Source: Ephydatia muelleri (taxonomy: Eukaryota > Porifera > Demospongiae > Spongillida > Spongillidae). Taken from it: 64,000 nucleotides of DNA. The position numbers and the translations under genes are program-made. The DNA is taken from the NCBI GenBank assembly GCA_013339895.1, contig JABACO010000018.1, positions 2,348,949 to 2,412,948 on the forward strand, written 5' to 3'. Below are positions 24,067 through 36,134 of the stretch, in pieces (position 1 is the first letter of the stretch; each line of letters starts with the position of its first letter). The notes under the pieces are model-generated. The model saw nothing but the letters and a program-made list of their open reading frames with translations, ran no database searches and was not told the DNA's origin.

Positions 24067-24322
24067 TGCAGCAGAAAAATCTGAAAATAGAAAATGCCTT
24101 ATAACCATAGCCGGAAATATACAGTTTTTGGCAAGGCAAGGTATAGCTTTGCGTGGGGATGATAATGAAGCGGAATGTAATTAGTAATGGGTCTGGGTAC
24201 GAGACTAATTAAATTCCGCTTCATTATCATCCCCACGCAGAGCTATACCTTGCCTTGCCAAAAACTGTATATTTTCGGCTATGTTTATAAGGCATTTTCT
24301 ATTTTCAGATTTTTCTGCTGCA
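24067..24322. mobile_element. Fold-back (palindromic) element
   Basis: Arms 24,067-24,178 and about 24,215-24,322 are near-perfect reverse complements (ends TGCAGCAGAAAAATCTG and CAGATTTTTCTGCTGCA) with a loop of about 35 bases containing AATGGGTCTGGGTACGAG. It lies exactly where similarity of the third ATPase copy to the left arm stops. No clear target duplication was found. Confidence 0.8.
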
Positions 24323-24329
24323 TGAGCAG

Positions 24330-26340
24330 TTCTCCCACATCCTTTGTTCACTCAAATCAGTAAGGTGCTTTTCGCTCGAAAAATGAGGGTTTCTGTTTCA
24401 ATGACAGATTAGTTCAACTGTTTGTTTGTACAGTCATGCAGTCTGTGTAAATTGACTGTTAAGCACCTTAACCCTTGTTGTACCATCTGCCATCTTTAAC
24501 CCCCTTAATGGACACCTAATGCCCACTTTAACACCTGATGGCAATTCTGCTAGGTGCAAGTGGAAGCTGTGCCAACTATCTTTCAGGAACACTTTCAAAG
24601 ACATTAATAGTGTCCAGAGCGACATGGACAGTTAGAATGTATCACCAAACCCAGTAGCTATGGGCTTGTGTAATGTATGATTGTACTTCTGCTTGGTCTT
24701 CAGCGCAGTAGAGCTGCTGAAGTGATTCTCATTGACCATGTACATGTGTACGCACGTGCGCACCATATGGGATTGCATGTGATTTGCCTGTGGACTGGGC
24801 ATACACTGATTAGCTCTTATAAGTAAAGAGCATGTTGTATACAAAATCTCCATGCTCTCACCCATTAATTTGCAAATTTGGGTAGTAACCTCATAATTTC
24901 TTACAGATAGTAACAATCGCTGCTTTGGTGATATTAATCACTTTGTAGGTTCATTTAAGCAGCGCTAACTTTACTTTGAGACACCATGCCTACTTCAGCC
25001 GTCATTTTGGTGCCCCTGGTTTTAGGGCCGCTGGGGGGGGGGGGGGGGGAGCAATTGCCTACCCTCCCTACACATACACATCACCACTGATTACAAACAA
25101 ACCAAGTCGATGATCTTCATCCGGTCTAATGTCTAATGCCAGAGCATGACGAGATCCCTGATGCCAGCTACTGGAGGTTGTTTCATAGAGAACATTAAAT
25201 TCTACATGTGATGTTTAATAGGTCATATTTATTGTATTATTTTTATTATTATTTATATCTGCCAAGTGCCAAATCATATTAATTTGAAGCACAGCCAATT
25301 AATACTTTCTGTAAAGTAAGCTCGCTATTTAACTATTTCTACTATTTTTACACAAGGTCAGTTACGTCTGTGTGTAGCGACTACGCTTGCATTTATGTAT
25401 GTATGCGTAGAAGAAGGCTTATACATGCATGCATACAACGCAACTTTCCGTCCACCCTTATTGCGTCTGCGTGCATGTGACACACAAATACATACGCATA
25501 CAGCCATACACTTACATACCATGGTAGCACGGCGAAGAAAAAGCCTCTACTTCCCTGGTGCTTTTTGTAAGTTCCCTACTTATATTTTATCATCTTACTC
25601 CAGGCTTTGGGGACCACAGGCTACCCACAGCAGTCTCCACATCAACATTTAGTGTGTTTTATTGCCATATGATTGTACTGATGATGCATTTAGAGTATTG
25701 ATCATACTGTACTATTTTTTTAGTTATCGGCTTTTTAAATTACATTGTAGAGAGAGCACGTACGACTGTAACTCACTATGTTACAATACACGTACATGTA
25801 GGACATCCTATGCTCATCATCAATCACCATCACGGAATAACTACCGCTGAAGTTACCATGGGCGTCCCCAGGGGGGGGCCATGGCCCCCCCCCCCCCCTT
25901 CCCACTTCTAATAAAAGTCAAAGTATTCAGTATTACTAGGAACATGCACCCCGGCCCCCTCCAAGGTCTGCTCCTCATGTATGGTGACCAGTACACCACC
26001 TCGTTGTGGGCCTCTATTGGCATACTCATACATATACATACATTCGTACATACATACACACACATACACACATATGATATTACATGTATGTACAGTACAA
26101 GCATATTGTAAAAATGAGAATAAATACTCTCCTGGTGCAGTTGTTCATGCGGATGGGAGTGCCAAGGATATTGCTGTCTGATAATGCATGGTATTGAATT
26201 TTGCTGCTTGTGATTTAAATATGATTTGATTTCTTTGTGACCTCATCACTTATTATGTGTATGTGCTGATGCTGGTGTGTGTGCACACGTATGTGTGCTG
26301 CTGTGTGTGTGCTGCTGTGTGTGTGCTTACAGTTTAACTA
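24330..26340. other. Intergenic stretch with poly-G tracts
   Basis: No convincing exon. It contains an 18-base G run (about 25,032-25,049) and a GGGGGGGCCATGGCCCCCCC palindromic block (about 25,870-25,900), both probably transposon ends or low-complexity sequence. Confidence 0.5.
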
Positions 26341-26374
26341 CACTTTTTGAAGTTGAACCTTGGGAACTGTGGTG

Positions 26375-26817
26375 TGTTGGAGGAGGGAGAGGCCCACTGC
26401 AATGTCATTCTTCCTGCCTGGGCCTCCTCTGCAGAAGACTTTGTGTACAATTAAACACAGGCAGGTTAGTTATCTTGGTAAAGGTGCTCATCAATTAGAA
26501 GGCTGTACATTTATCACACCATTACACCTTTTCACCTAATGACCACACCCATTCATCTCATTACCACACACCATTAGGCATTGGAATCTGAATATGTGTC
26601 AACCAACCTCCACCATTGGATAGGTACCTAATTGTGGTCACCCAGAGTACCCCTGCCAGGAGTACCATGCAAAGAATATTCATTCACCATTATGTCCCTC
26701 CCAGGGAAAGAGGCTATCAATGCAAAGAACGTTTTCTATTACCTCACATACGTTGGAGCTGTGCGTCTAGAATCCATTGAGGACCAACAGCTTAGACGGG
26801 TGAGTGGGTGTTTATGT

Positions 26818-26868
<51 letters not shown>

Positions 26869-28043
26869 TGTCACCAGGGATTTACTGCCATGCTTGCAAC
26901 GGGGTGGGTTTCAGAATATATATATAAATATAGGGGATGGGCAAAAATAAAAGTCTTCCCTCTGCACTGTTAAATGGCATGCCGTGCAGTTTTATTAAAT
27001 GGAGCAGACTAGCCCGATTAATTAATCGTGATATGGCACATATAAACCAGGGGTGGGCTTGTCAAATTAGAGGCAAACCAGGGGGTGGGAGTGGTAAATA
27101 CCTGCCAGTTTGTGTGCTGTGATGGCATGCAAGTGTACAAGGATAAATTACACATACTTATAACTTTATAACTATTTGCCTGTTTGCCCCATACATTGAT
27201 GTGTTTGACTCGAGGAACAAATCCGCCAGTTTGGGCAGATGCACACACAGCTGCTACTGGAGCCACACCCCTGTCGTTCTGCTCCCATCAAGGTTAGCCC
27301 TCAGGTTTATACCCACATAACTGCCTCTGGCCCCTTACAGGAGCTCCCTCATCAGCCATTAAGACCTCAGGATGCTAGTAAGTACCCACACCTTGGCTAT
27401 GTCAGCACACCTTATTCTCCTTGTCCCCAGGCCTAGTCCCCTCAGATGCCCCTGTGGTGTTGGTGCAGTTGACAGAATCTCCCCACGGCTCCTCTATGCT
27501 GGCCGTGTCTTGCACACAGACCTACTCCCTCAACAGGTGGAATATCATTCCAGGTTAGCACAACACACTCTACACATTCATGTGTTCAGATTTGTAACAT
27601 ACATGACAAGGTTACATGTGTGTAACATACGAGGTTACATGTATATGAGGTTACAGATATACATCATATTAAATAAGTACATGTATTACACTGTAATAGG
27701 ATTGATGTATATGCCTTTGTTAAGCAAAAAATGTTTAAAATGTACCAAGTTAGCATGTTAGAGATACATTATATCACCATAGCAACCACTGCTAAACAAC
27801 CGAATATGGTATCATTGGAGGCTGACCCTCAGATATGTGAGTACCCCATTGCCTGTCCATATGTACCAATCAACTTCAACACACACTTAACTCACACCAC
27901 CCATTCACACACCCCGCACACATGCACACATACACACGCACATACACACACACCACACACACATGCACACACATGCACACACACCACCCATACACACTCA
28001 TAGCCAAAGGTGGCAGGCCAAAGCTTGGAGTCTCCTTGGATAT
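26375..28043 (+). CDS. NBEA-like: Neurobeachin/LRBA-type BEACH protein, partial
   Basis: In-phase exons of a BEACH-WD40 scaffold protein (vesicle traffic, A-kinase anchoring in the family). About 26,375-26,450 encodes NVILPAWASSAEDFVY (BEACH). 26,705-26,799 encodes AINAKNVFYYLTYVGAVRLE. 27,215-27,292 encodes EEQIRQFGQ-type end of BEACH (EQIRQFGQMHTQLLLEPHP). 27,341-27,377, 27,431-27,553 (VVLVQLTESPHGSSMLAV, then YSLNRWNIIP), 27,782-27,834 (NMVSLEADPQI) and 28,004-28,043 follow with matching phases and GT-AG borders. These correspond to the C-terminal BEACH and start of the WD40 region. The first exon runs into TAA after FVYN unless it ends at an earlier GT, so either a donor lies inside it or the locus is damaged. 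Neither the 5' nor the 3' end is recognised; the remaining WD40 exons were not found with confidence up to 28.8 kb. Confidence 0.75.
26820..26870. repeat. (GT)n microsatellite
   Basis: Pure GT run starting about 20 bases after the 26,799 splice donor of the neurobeachin-like gene. Confidence 0.95.
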
Positions 28044-28047
28044 GTGA

Positions 28048-28225
28048 TGGTCATACTGGTATGTTAGGGTGATGATGTACTGGTATGTTAGGGTGATGGT
28101 CATACTGGTATGTTAGGGTGATGATCATACTGGTATGTTAGGGTGATGATCATTCTGGTTTGTTAGGGTGATGGTCATACTGGTATGTTAGGGTGATGGT
28201 CATACTGGTATGTTAGGGTGATGTG
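28048..28225. repeat. 25-bp minisatellite in intron
   Basis: About seven copies of TACTGGTATGTTAGGGTGAT plus GGTCA, directly after the last recognised neurobeachin-like exon. The TTAGGGTGATG core resembles but is not telomeric repeat. Confidence 0.95.
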
Positions 28226-28544
28226 AACAGTAGCTGCGCTGGCTGGCTTAGTTATGCACCGTAGGTACTCTGAGGACAAGGGGATGGCCTGGGGACTAGA
28301 CAGCCACTCCTACCCCCAGGGACCCATACCCATTCTGCACGGTCAGTGACTGGTCTGGAGGCCATCATAGGTGTGTTACCTCTCTGGAGGCTGTGCCATC
28401 GTGAACTAGTGTACCTCTAAACCAGTACCAGGTGAGGTGACACACCCCTCCCCCTCCTCCCCATCCTTAGCTAACACACTGCCAATCTAATGTACTAACG
28501 TTAAAGGTCAAGTCCCCAGACCACACCACACAATTAAGTTTTGC

Positions 28545-28661
28545 CTCTACACACACTCACACACACAAGACACACTCACACTACACACACACTACACACA
28601 CACACTACACACACACACTCACACAAGCACACACACACACGCACACACACACACACACACG

Positions 28662-28698
<37 letters not shown>

Positions 28699-28700
28699 CA
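28545..28700. repeat. (CA)n microsatellite
   Basis: ACACAC-rich tract with interruptions. About 28,700-29,466 beyond it holds no recognised gene. Confidence 0.95.
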
Positions 28701-29473
28701 CAGGTCCTACCTCCACGACAGCCTTGCTGATTTCTGCCCAATGTACCAAGTAAGCTTATCTGGGAGTTTACTGGAGTATACTAGAGTATACTGGAGTATC
28801 TCATGCACCATAATCATGCATGTTAGCTAATCAACACGTAGACATGAGGTATTGGTAGTGCCCAGTCCTATATTAGATGTACATGCAAGGGGCGTGGCTT
28901 GCTCTATGTTTAGACATGTCACAGTCACATGACAGTCATGTGATGTCTTTAAAACGTGCTTTTCGTCCTCACACAGCAGATAATGGTGTGCTCGTTGCCA
29001 AAACTAAGATAAGTTACCTGGTATATGATGGGATTAGAATAACTGCACTCCTCCCTTCCCTTAATGCACCAAATTAGCCACGATGTTCTGAACCTGTCAG
29101 CGACACTGATACTCCATGCAGGTACATCCTTATTAGTGTTTATACTCCAGTCCTCTCAACCTGAGGTGTTGCATGGTCAGATGCTCAACTGAGGTGCATA
29201 ACCAAGAGAACAAGAGTGCATGTGTATCATCAAGAAAGTGAACATGTGAAGGAACAGTATAGTGAATTTAAGCTCTTACTCTGACTAGGAAGTGAGCGTC
29301 CAGGTATTAGAAGTACAGGTAGGCAGGCTAGGAAATGAAATATTAGAAAAGCGGGGGCGGATTACGAAGCTCTAACTCTCTTGAAAACAACCACAGTGCA
29401 GGCAGGAGTCACTACACCATTCCATAATGAATGTAGTTAAGGAGCTATTTGTTTCAACGGAATTGCGTACAAT

Positions 29474-30510
29474 CATAGATTGAAGACCTTACGGAACGGG
29501 ATTGGCAACGCAATAGACCTCGCAATACATTCACATGATGCAATCATCGTTTCGCATGAATATAATAAACTTTTGGCGGGCCTTTTTAAGAGGGCGGAAG
29601 AGTGTGACCAAGAACTACAAGACGATCAGAAGAAGAGAGCGTTTAGTGATTCGAATACTTCTCTGGTTCCTTGTTGGATTAAGTGGCATGTTTTAAAGGC
29701 ATGTTCAGTAACTTACCGTCGTCTGTGATGTTGAGAAATTCTTTGGTACTATGGGAAACGCGACTTTTAATACTTTGTCGGATTGGTGTGTCTATGTTTA
29801 GCGGCGTATAACCATGAGGCGGTATACAAAAGTATGGAAAAGTTCTGAAGTTTTGCATGGTTTTAGTTTGAAACCTGTATAACCTTTATTGGTGAAGCTA
29901 CAACGACTTTAATGCCTTCCGCAGTGCGTGTCTTTATCGGATTGTTCCAAACCCTCGAGCGAACTTACAGGCTAAACAATACGATTAACGTATCGAAAAG
30001 GATTTCCTGCTTTGCATAGAACATGTTTTAGTCTCCGAGGTTGTTCCTGCACGAAAATGCTTTCATATATATAGCAGTGCTTTTTCAATGTGGAAATATG
30101 ACTATACAGGATACATGTATCGATATCGGCGAAGTCGGCTCTCTGTGCATGAAGAGAGAAAATGAGTTCAGAAATCGGAAACCCACCTCTCTCATAGTTT
30201 CTGTTGGTATATCTATCTGGGAGCAAACTAGGGCGTCCCAAATACAACAGCAACTGAGGGTAGCCACTGTCATTGAGTCTATTCTCCCACCAGGTTAAAT
30301 TTCAGCTAGTCTTGAACTATATCATATGTGTTGTCTCATATATGTACATTGGATTTTAGGGTGGTTCAAAGCAGGAAGAAAAAAAACGTGAAAAAAACTA
30401 GCCATTTCCAAATAGCGCTACGTATGACGTCATAATTACGGCGAAACCATGACGGTTTCAGTGCAATGTATTGCGTTGCCAATCCCGTTCCGTAAGGTCT
30501 TCAATCTATG
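29474..30510. mobile_element. DNA transposon with 42-bp TIRs and 7-bp target duplication
   Basis: Terminal inverted repeats of 42 bases, starting CATAGATTGAAGACCTTACG (29,474-29,515) and as reverse complement at 30,469-30,510, flanked by the direct repeat GTACAAT (29,467-29,473 and 30,511-30,517). The interior (about 950 bases) has no recognised transposase. A frame at 29,480-29,728 (starting inside the TIR) is of unknown meaning. CA-starting ends and a 7-bp duplication are compatible with P-type elements, but the superfamily is not established. Confidence 0.85.
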
Positions 30511-30663
30511 GTACAATATGGCACGCCGAAAAACACAGAGGTACGAACATTAAAGCTTTATTGGCTTATACCTCTGCTTATACCGTATCGTCTAAGTATA
30601 AACCTAGTGTCCAGCCGTGAACGCACTATTTAATTTGTCAACCGCCGTTAAAGGGGTTAAAGG

Positions 30664-31839
30664 TTGTACACCATGTTCAAGATGTTGAAGGTGGGCAGTG
30701 TTATAGGCTTAGGTGGCTGTGTGTCTGTCATTGCGTTTAACTCCAGTGAGTACTGGAGAATGGCTCGAAACATTCAGCGCGGGAAATTGTTCTTACCTGA
30801 CCAAAAACACCTGGACCCCGCTCTCTGTCAATTTCCTCTCGCTGATGTAAGGAATGCAATAAATAAAGCAGACTCCTTCTGTGGACTCGTTGGACTAAAG
30901 GCAATCGGAAAAACAAGCACTCTCGAGTTGATCGCAAAGGAACAACCAAATGTTGTATACTTGGAGATGAAGACGAGTGGCAATGTATGCCATGCGTTGT
31001 ATATGAACCTTTGAAGAAATCCACTTACCATTTACCGTGGCCTTTGGATCTAGTGCGCTTCGATTCATCCCTTACTACCGAAGATCGCTTAATCAAAGTT
31101 TTCAGATATGTAAAGAAGAGCTCGGGCACCCCGGTAACAGCTGTAATCGACGTCCAGCCAGACCACCGCTCAATCCTAAGCAATCTACCTTCCACCCATG
31201 TACAGTCTACATCACCTGTGGAGATTTATCCTCGTGTTGTGATTCCTTCATACTCATTCGATCCTGACGCAAGAGAGTTTACTCGCCAAGTCAAACGTCT
31301 TGTTAATTCGGGTGTAATGCGATGCTTATTTGCCGCTTCGGAAGGAGCTAGCTTTCAGGTGGAACACGCTCGTGAACCCCGTCATAAACTGTTTATAGCA
31401 TACGAGCTCTCAATGCCTTCTGCTGAAAAGTATCTTCAAAAAATGTACAGTCTACCTGTTGACGCAGATATGAAAGACATGCATGTTGACTCGCCTACCA
31501 CGTACATTTGCTACTTTGAATGAATTTGCCACAGCATCTGACAAGAAAGCATTCGTTGATTCTGCTTTCGATGAATTAGTGGGGAAGGTACAACGCACCC
31601 TCTTAATGAGTGGCAAAGCTGAGAAAATTTATCGTATAGCACTTGAACGTGAAATTCAGCTGACAGACTTACAACAGCTGCCATTTTCTGAAGCTGATTT
31701 CGACAAAGTGTTTGTGGCTACCAATGTGTTTACCTTGACTGCAGGAGGTTACAAATACAGGTTCCAGTTTGAAGCTACTGCATGGTGTTGCTGCAAGGCA
31801 GGTTTTGACAGCAAAGGATGGCTAACTTGGCCCTTTTAA
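30664..31839 (+). pseudogene. P-loop NTPase-like gene with two frameshifts
   Basis: Three overlapping frames together form one intronless coding region of about 390 residues: 30,664-31,014, 30,987-31,523 and 31,483-31,839. The first has a hydrophobic N-terminus (MLKVGSVIGLGGCVSVIAF) that could be a signal anchor, then a Walker A motif, GLVGLKAIGKTSTLEL. The second has a Walker B-like strand (VTAVIDVQP) and a possible sensor region (RCLFAASEGA). The third is a helical C-terminus. The frame changes near 31,000 and 31,500 each need one small indel, so this is either a recent pseudogene or two sequencing errors. It resembles AAA+/STAND-like ATPases only at the motif level; no function is assigned. 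Confidence 0.5.
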
Positions 31840-31844
31840 CAATA

Positions 31845-32270
31845 TCAATGTTGTGTAATGATTCAAATCGAGGCAGTGCCGTATCATGAAATCATTCAAA
31901 CGCGACCCGCGTATAACTCGCGAACCGAGAAACGGATAGTGTAGCTCTATCGAACCAGAATGGAAAGACGATCATTTTCGTGTTTTGTTCAAAGGAGGAG
32001 ACGCCACGCAAATACTGGCGCAGGCCGTTGCGCAGATTCCCGTATAAAACGCGAGTGCACGGCGGTTTGCTCAGGCCCTCCGCCCCTAAAAATTGAAATG
32101 GTTTAAATGCCCCATAGCAACGAACATGACAGTTTTCAAGCCTTTAGAAAATCCGCCATTTTGGCGTCTTTTGGGGGTTGGAACTATTGCAAGTGGATGT
32201 TTATTATTTTGACAGAATGTTATCTCGCATATTAAACACTCGAAAGTGAGCTGCATCACATAGCTAAATA
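31845..32270. other. Unannotated stretch
   Basis: No exon or repeat recognised. Confidence 0.4.
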
Positions 32271-32279
32271 TTCTTTACT

Positions 32280-33700
32280 TTCTTAGCTGGAGGAGGGATG
32301 GCAGCTACCAGTTGTAGTTCAATGCTTAATAGATGTTCTTTAACTATGCACAGCAGATTGGAGCAAATACCAAGCCAAGTCTATTAAACTTGGCATGAAT
32401 CAATTCAGCCCCCTGTTCTCCCAAAAGGCCGAAGCCAGCATGGTAGGTATTTGCCCACTGTACTGCTTGATCCTCCAGGAGATGCATTTTAATGGTGACT
32501 GTTGCTTCAGGGTATGGTAAAAGGCCAGAATAGCCTTGGAATCCACCTTCACTGGCTGGTATAAACCTTCATGCCAGGTAAGCCTGCCAGCATTGCAACC
32601 ATGCTTTTAAAAGTAAGAGCATTTGTATTTCACTCTTACCTTTCATTTTCATTTAAGAAGTGGACAACCTTATCCACCAGATGGGGAACGTAAACTAAAG
32701 GAGCTCCTTTGATTTCATCTCCACCTGGAAATGTAAAGGGGGCAACTTTCCTTTGAGGTTATCACCCACAATGTGGCTGGAGATGCGACACATCCTTTCC
32801 TCACCAGCCAGATGAATTCAAGCCACCTGAAAAATCAGTGAGTTACCTTTGCTGCATACATTTATGATATCATAACGTCTTAGAAGTCTCAATTTATTCC
32901 AAGGTACTGAGTATAGCAAGACCAGCCTTTATTGCCAATACCTGAGCTGGACCAATCTCAATGGATGATGAGATGCTTGCAGTAGCTAGCCAACAAACAT
33001 TGTCGCTCTCCATCACTGAAGGTGAGAACTTCTGTTTGGACGAGGGCAGATGCTTCTCCACTGACAATACTTCGTATTCTCTGCATTTCAGAGCAGCTGG
33101 TCCTTGAGCAGGCGGCTGTGGTTTATTGCTTGGCTTTGGTGACTTGCATGAATGTCATTGGCTAAGGTGAGGGTGATATTATGTAACCTCAGTACCAGTC
33201 AAAACACTTCCTTCCTGTAGCAAGCTGTACAACACCTTTTGTCGGAAACTGGTAGAGATGGCTCTCTTCAGTAGCTCAGCAGCTTGCCTCTCCTCCTCAG
33301 GTGTAAGTGATGGTACACACTCATGCCCTTCATAATCACCACTTCTAATGTCCCTGTTGAAACCAGCACAATGTCTTCTAACATCTGATAGCAGCAGAGG
33401 AGTATTGCATTTGATGCTGGTCTGACATGTGACGGATCATCGTCTGAGCAACAGGGACAACTCACAGCGCCAGATGCTGCTATGCACTCTGTGAGGCACT
33501 TGGTGCATACCAGTGAACTGCACACATCAATTCTAGTGGCTGTGAAAAAACGTTGGAACACAGGCACACTTCAACTTCTCTAAGATCAACAGGTTGTTCA
33601 CGCTGGCCAAAGGTGGACTAGGCTCATGCAATAAGCTGGTGGAGAGACAATCTTCTGAAGAGGAGCTATTAGTGCATTAGGTGCCTGGCGAACGCTTTCT
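32280..33700 (-). pseudogene. Transposase-like gene remnant with RING-like zinc cluster
   Basis: Minus-strand fragments in several frames. 33,567-33,268 contains SSLVCTKCLTECIAASGAVS and then CPCCSDDDPSHVRPAS, a RING-like Cys cluster. Further downstream on that strand are EERQAAELLKRAIST (about 33,290), KQKFSPSVMESDNVCWLATA (about 33,020) and PWNKLRLLRR (about 32,890), and near the end NRGAELIHAKFNRLGLVFAP (about 32,360), a pattern like the C-terminal E-containing part of DDE-type transposases. Frameshifts and stops separate the blocks. It recalls a repetitive family I associate with sponge genomes, from memory and unverified. About 33,710-34,130 contains only a (GT)n tract. Confidence 0.5.
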
Positions 33701-33842
33701 ACTTTTGGCTTTTCATGTGTCCACCCACCCACATGCACGGAAGTGCTCACACCATGATATCATACTATTGTATTGTTCACAAGTACATTGTTGTACCTTG
33801 CATTGATGAAATGTATGTACACAGATGTGTATTGATCATACC

Positions 33843-33844
33843 TC

Positions 33845-33910
<66 letters not shown>
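33843..33910. repeat. (GT)n microsatellite
   Basis: GT run with two TTT interruptions. Confidence 0.95.
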
Positions 33911-33911
<1 letters not shown>

Positions 33912-34134
33912 ACACGCATGCGGGCATTAGTTGGTATGACGGGCTACATGTAGCTTGCAGTCATGACTTCTAAAACAGTTACGTAATAGCTGAGGTAACT
34001 CTCTTAATTAGAATCCCGACAGTTAATGTAAGCAGTCTGCCCGCGTTATCGAATTATGGGGACACCTAAATAAGCAATGATTCATAGCTGTAAAAGTCTA
34101 CAGTTCCGAGGTGTTACTTTCTACTATTCCGAGC

Positions 34135-35790
34135 CGGTACTGTATATCAACCACATACAGTACTGCTTAAGAATCTTGATGCCATCAGAGTATATGGAAA
34201 AGGCACTGCTAAAGACTGATATTCTTCCGTCAAACTCATGCAGGTTTGAAAATTACAATTTCCCTGACCTTCCATGACCTTTAAAACATTTTACTTTGTA
34301 CGTGACATCTGGCACATGTACATCAAAAGAAACAGATTCATTGCTGTGGTAGCATGGATGGAAAGTAATAGTGTTTTTATAATATTTCAGACCTCTTGAA
34401 GATGATGAAGGCAATGAAATGGTGTATGAGCCAGAAGGTATTTATGAATTGTACCTAGCTTGCTATTGTAGTGCAGGGCTGAATATGTGTTACTTACATA
34501 TTGTTTTGTTTGCTATATGGTCATTGTGGTTATGTCACTGCATGGCTGGGATGCATGAGTAGCACCATCTTGTGGCATATTGCACATCAAACCTATATTA
34601 TCACAGACTGTGTGTCTGTGTGTGTGCTTGTGCATGTGTATTTGTGCATGTGATTGTGTGTGTGGGTGTGTATTTGTGCATGTTTGTGTATGTGTTGCGT
34701 GTTTACATGTGCGGTATGTAGTGTTGTATGTTTGATGATGTATCACAGTGGGGTGTGTGAGTGTGATGTGTGTGTATGAGTGGTGTATGTGTGTGGTCTG
34801 TAGTGTGGTGTGTGTGGTGTTCAGTGTGGTATTTTAGGTGGTGTATGTGAGTGGTGTGTGGTGTGTGTGAATGATGTGTGGTGTGTGTGTGTGAGAGGTG
34901 TGTGTGGGTGTGTTGCCTATGTAATCAATTCTGGGTGTGGATTAATTGAACTTGAATTTAATTTACGGTGCCAGAAGTAACTTCAAAACAGTTCCTTTTA
35001 GAAAGTCTACCTTTGATTTCCTTTGCTTGTCTGCACTTAGACATACACATGTGATGCATCAAATTGACAAACACCTCTTTACATATGTATAGGACAGAAC
35101 CATAGTATGCCTTGTATGCTCAAACCACACACCTCCTCCCCTTCTGGCTCTGGCCTGGTAGCATCTACAGACATGTACTGTGTTGGTCGGATGCTCAGTT
35201 CTACATAGGGGCAGCCAGAGCCAGCAGAGCTTCATTGGCATGGCGGGATCGATAAGATTAGAGCATGATGATTACACATTTTCATTCCACTGAAACACAA
35301 TTTGTATTTCGAAACCCAGTTTCCTTTATAGGTTTTGTACACATACAGATCACTGTTGTAAGAACCATACAATGACTGTGAGCTTTTACATGACAGTTGA
35401 GAGGTCAATTCTCATGTGCTAGACATACATTTTGAAAGTTTTGTCCAGTCCAATATGACTCCTGTCAGATTATTGATGTATAGAACAACGGTAGAAGCAT
35501 ACATCAGCTGTAAAGATCGATCATATTGGGATTCCGTTCAGTTGCCCGTTTTCCCAACGTAAAAAAAAAGAAATAGCCAGGTAGGCAGCACGATAATCCT
35601 GTGAGTTCACAAAACTGTGCTATACCAGACTTGCTGCACTGGATATTGAGCTCACGTGATTCTGAAGTATCACGAGTGCCTTATATACACCTGATCGGTA
35701 TGCACTTGCGCATCTATTTATGCACAATCTCCTCATCTAACAACGTGCTCTTAGAATAGCCTTTTTAAGGCCAAATTTATGCTCTGTTTG
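34135..35790. repeat. Segmental duplication, copy 2 (direct)
   Basis: Direct-orientation partner of about 20,140-21,990. It keeps exon-like pieces better than copy 1: 34,141-34,238 reads INHIQYCLRILMPSEYMEKA and on to SNSC, and about 34,392-34,436 reads PLEDDEGNEMVYEPEG after a tttcag acceptor. In copy 1 the first of these has a one-base shift. Confidence 0.85.
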
Positions 35791-35990
35791 CTATCCGTTG
35801 GTTCACACAGGGAGTAGCTACAGAGGTAAAGCATTAGCAGTTACACAGATGTCTTCCACTTAAGTATCATGTATGTGCACAGCACATTGTTAGATGAGGA
35901 GATTGTGCATAAATAGATGCGCGCAAGTGCACACCAATCACTACCAGAGGAGGTGTATATAAGGCACTCGTAATACTTTGTTCAGTGCAG
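35670..35990. promoter_or_regulatory. Inverted repeat with two outward TATA-like boxes
   Basis: A palindromic arrangement around about 35,820. The left side has TTATATACACCTG (about 35,678, i.e. a TATATAA box read on the minus strand) and TGCATAAATAG-type sequence. The right side has GAGGTGTATATAAGGCACTC (about 35,950) on the plus strand followed by TTCAGTGCAG. Such a layout could be two diverging promoters created by inversion of one. The duplicate at about 21,970 has only the leftward box. This rests on motif reading alone. Confidence 0.4.
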
Positions 35991-36134
35991 TTTGAGCAAG
36001 TGATTTGCGTGAGTGTGAAGGAGATGCTACGACAATACAGTTACAGTACGTCTAGAGTGATACACACATGTAAACCAAAGGAGTTCCTCTAAGCTCCTCA
36101 CCACCAGAAGAATAAGGAAATGAAAGAGAACCAC

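Noticed and set aside
29480..29728. 82-residue frame starting inside the TIR at 29.5 kb
   Set aside because: No recognisable domain and its start lies in the inverted repeat; kept only as part of the element.
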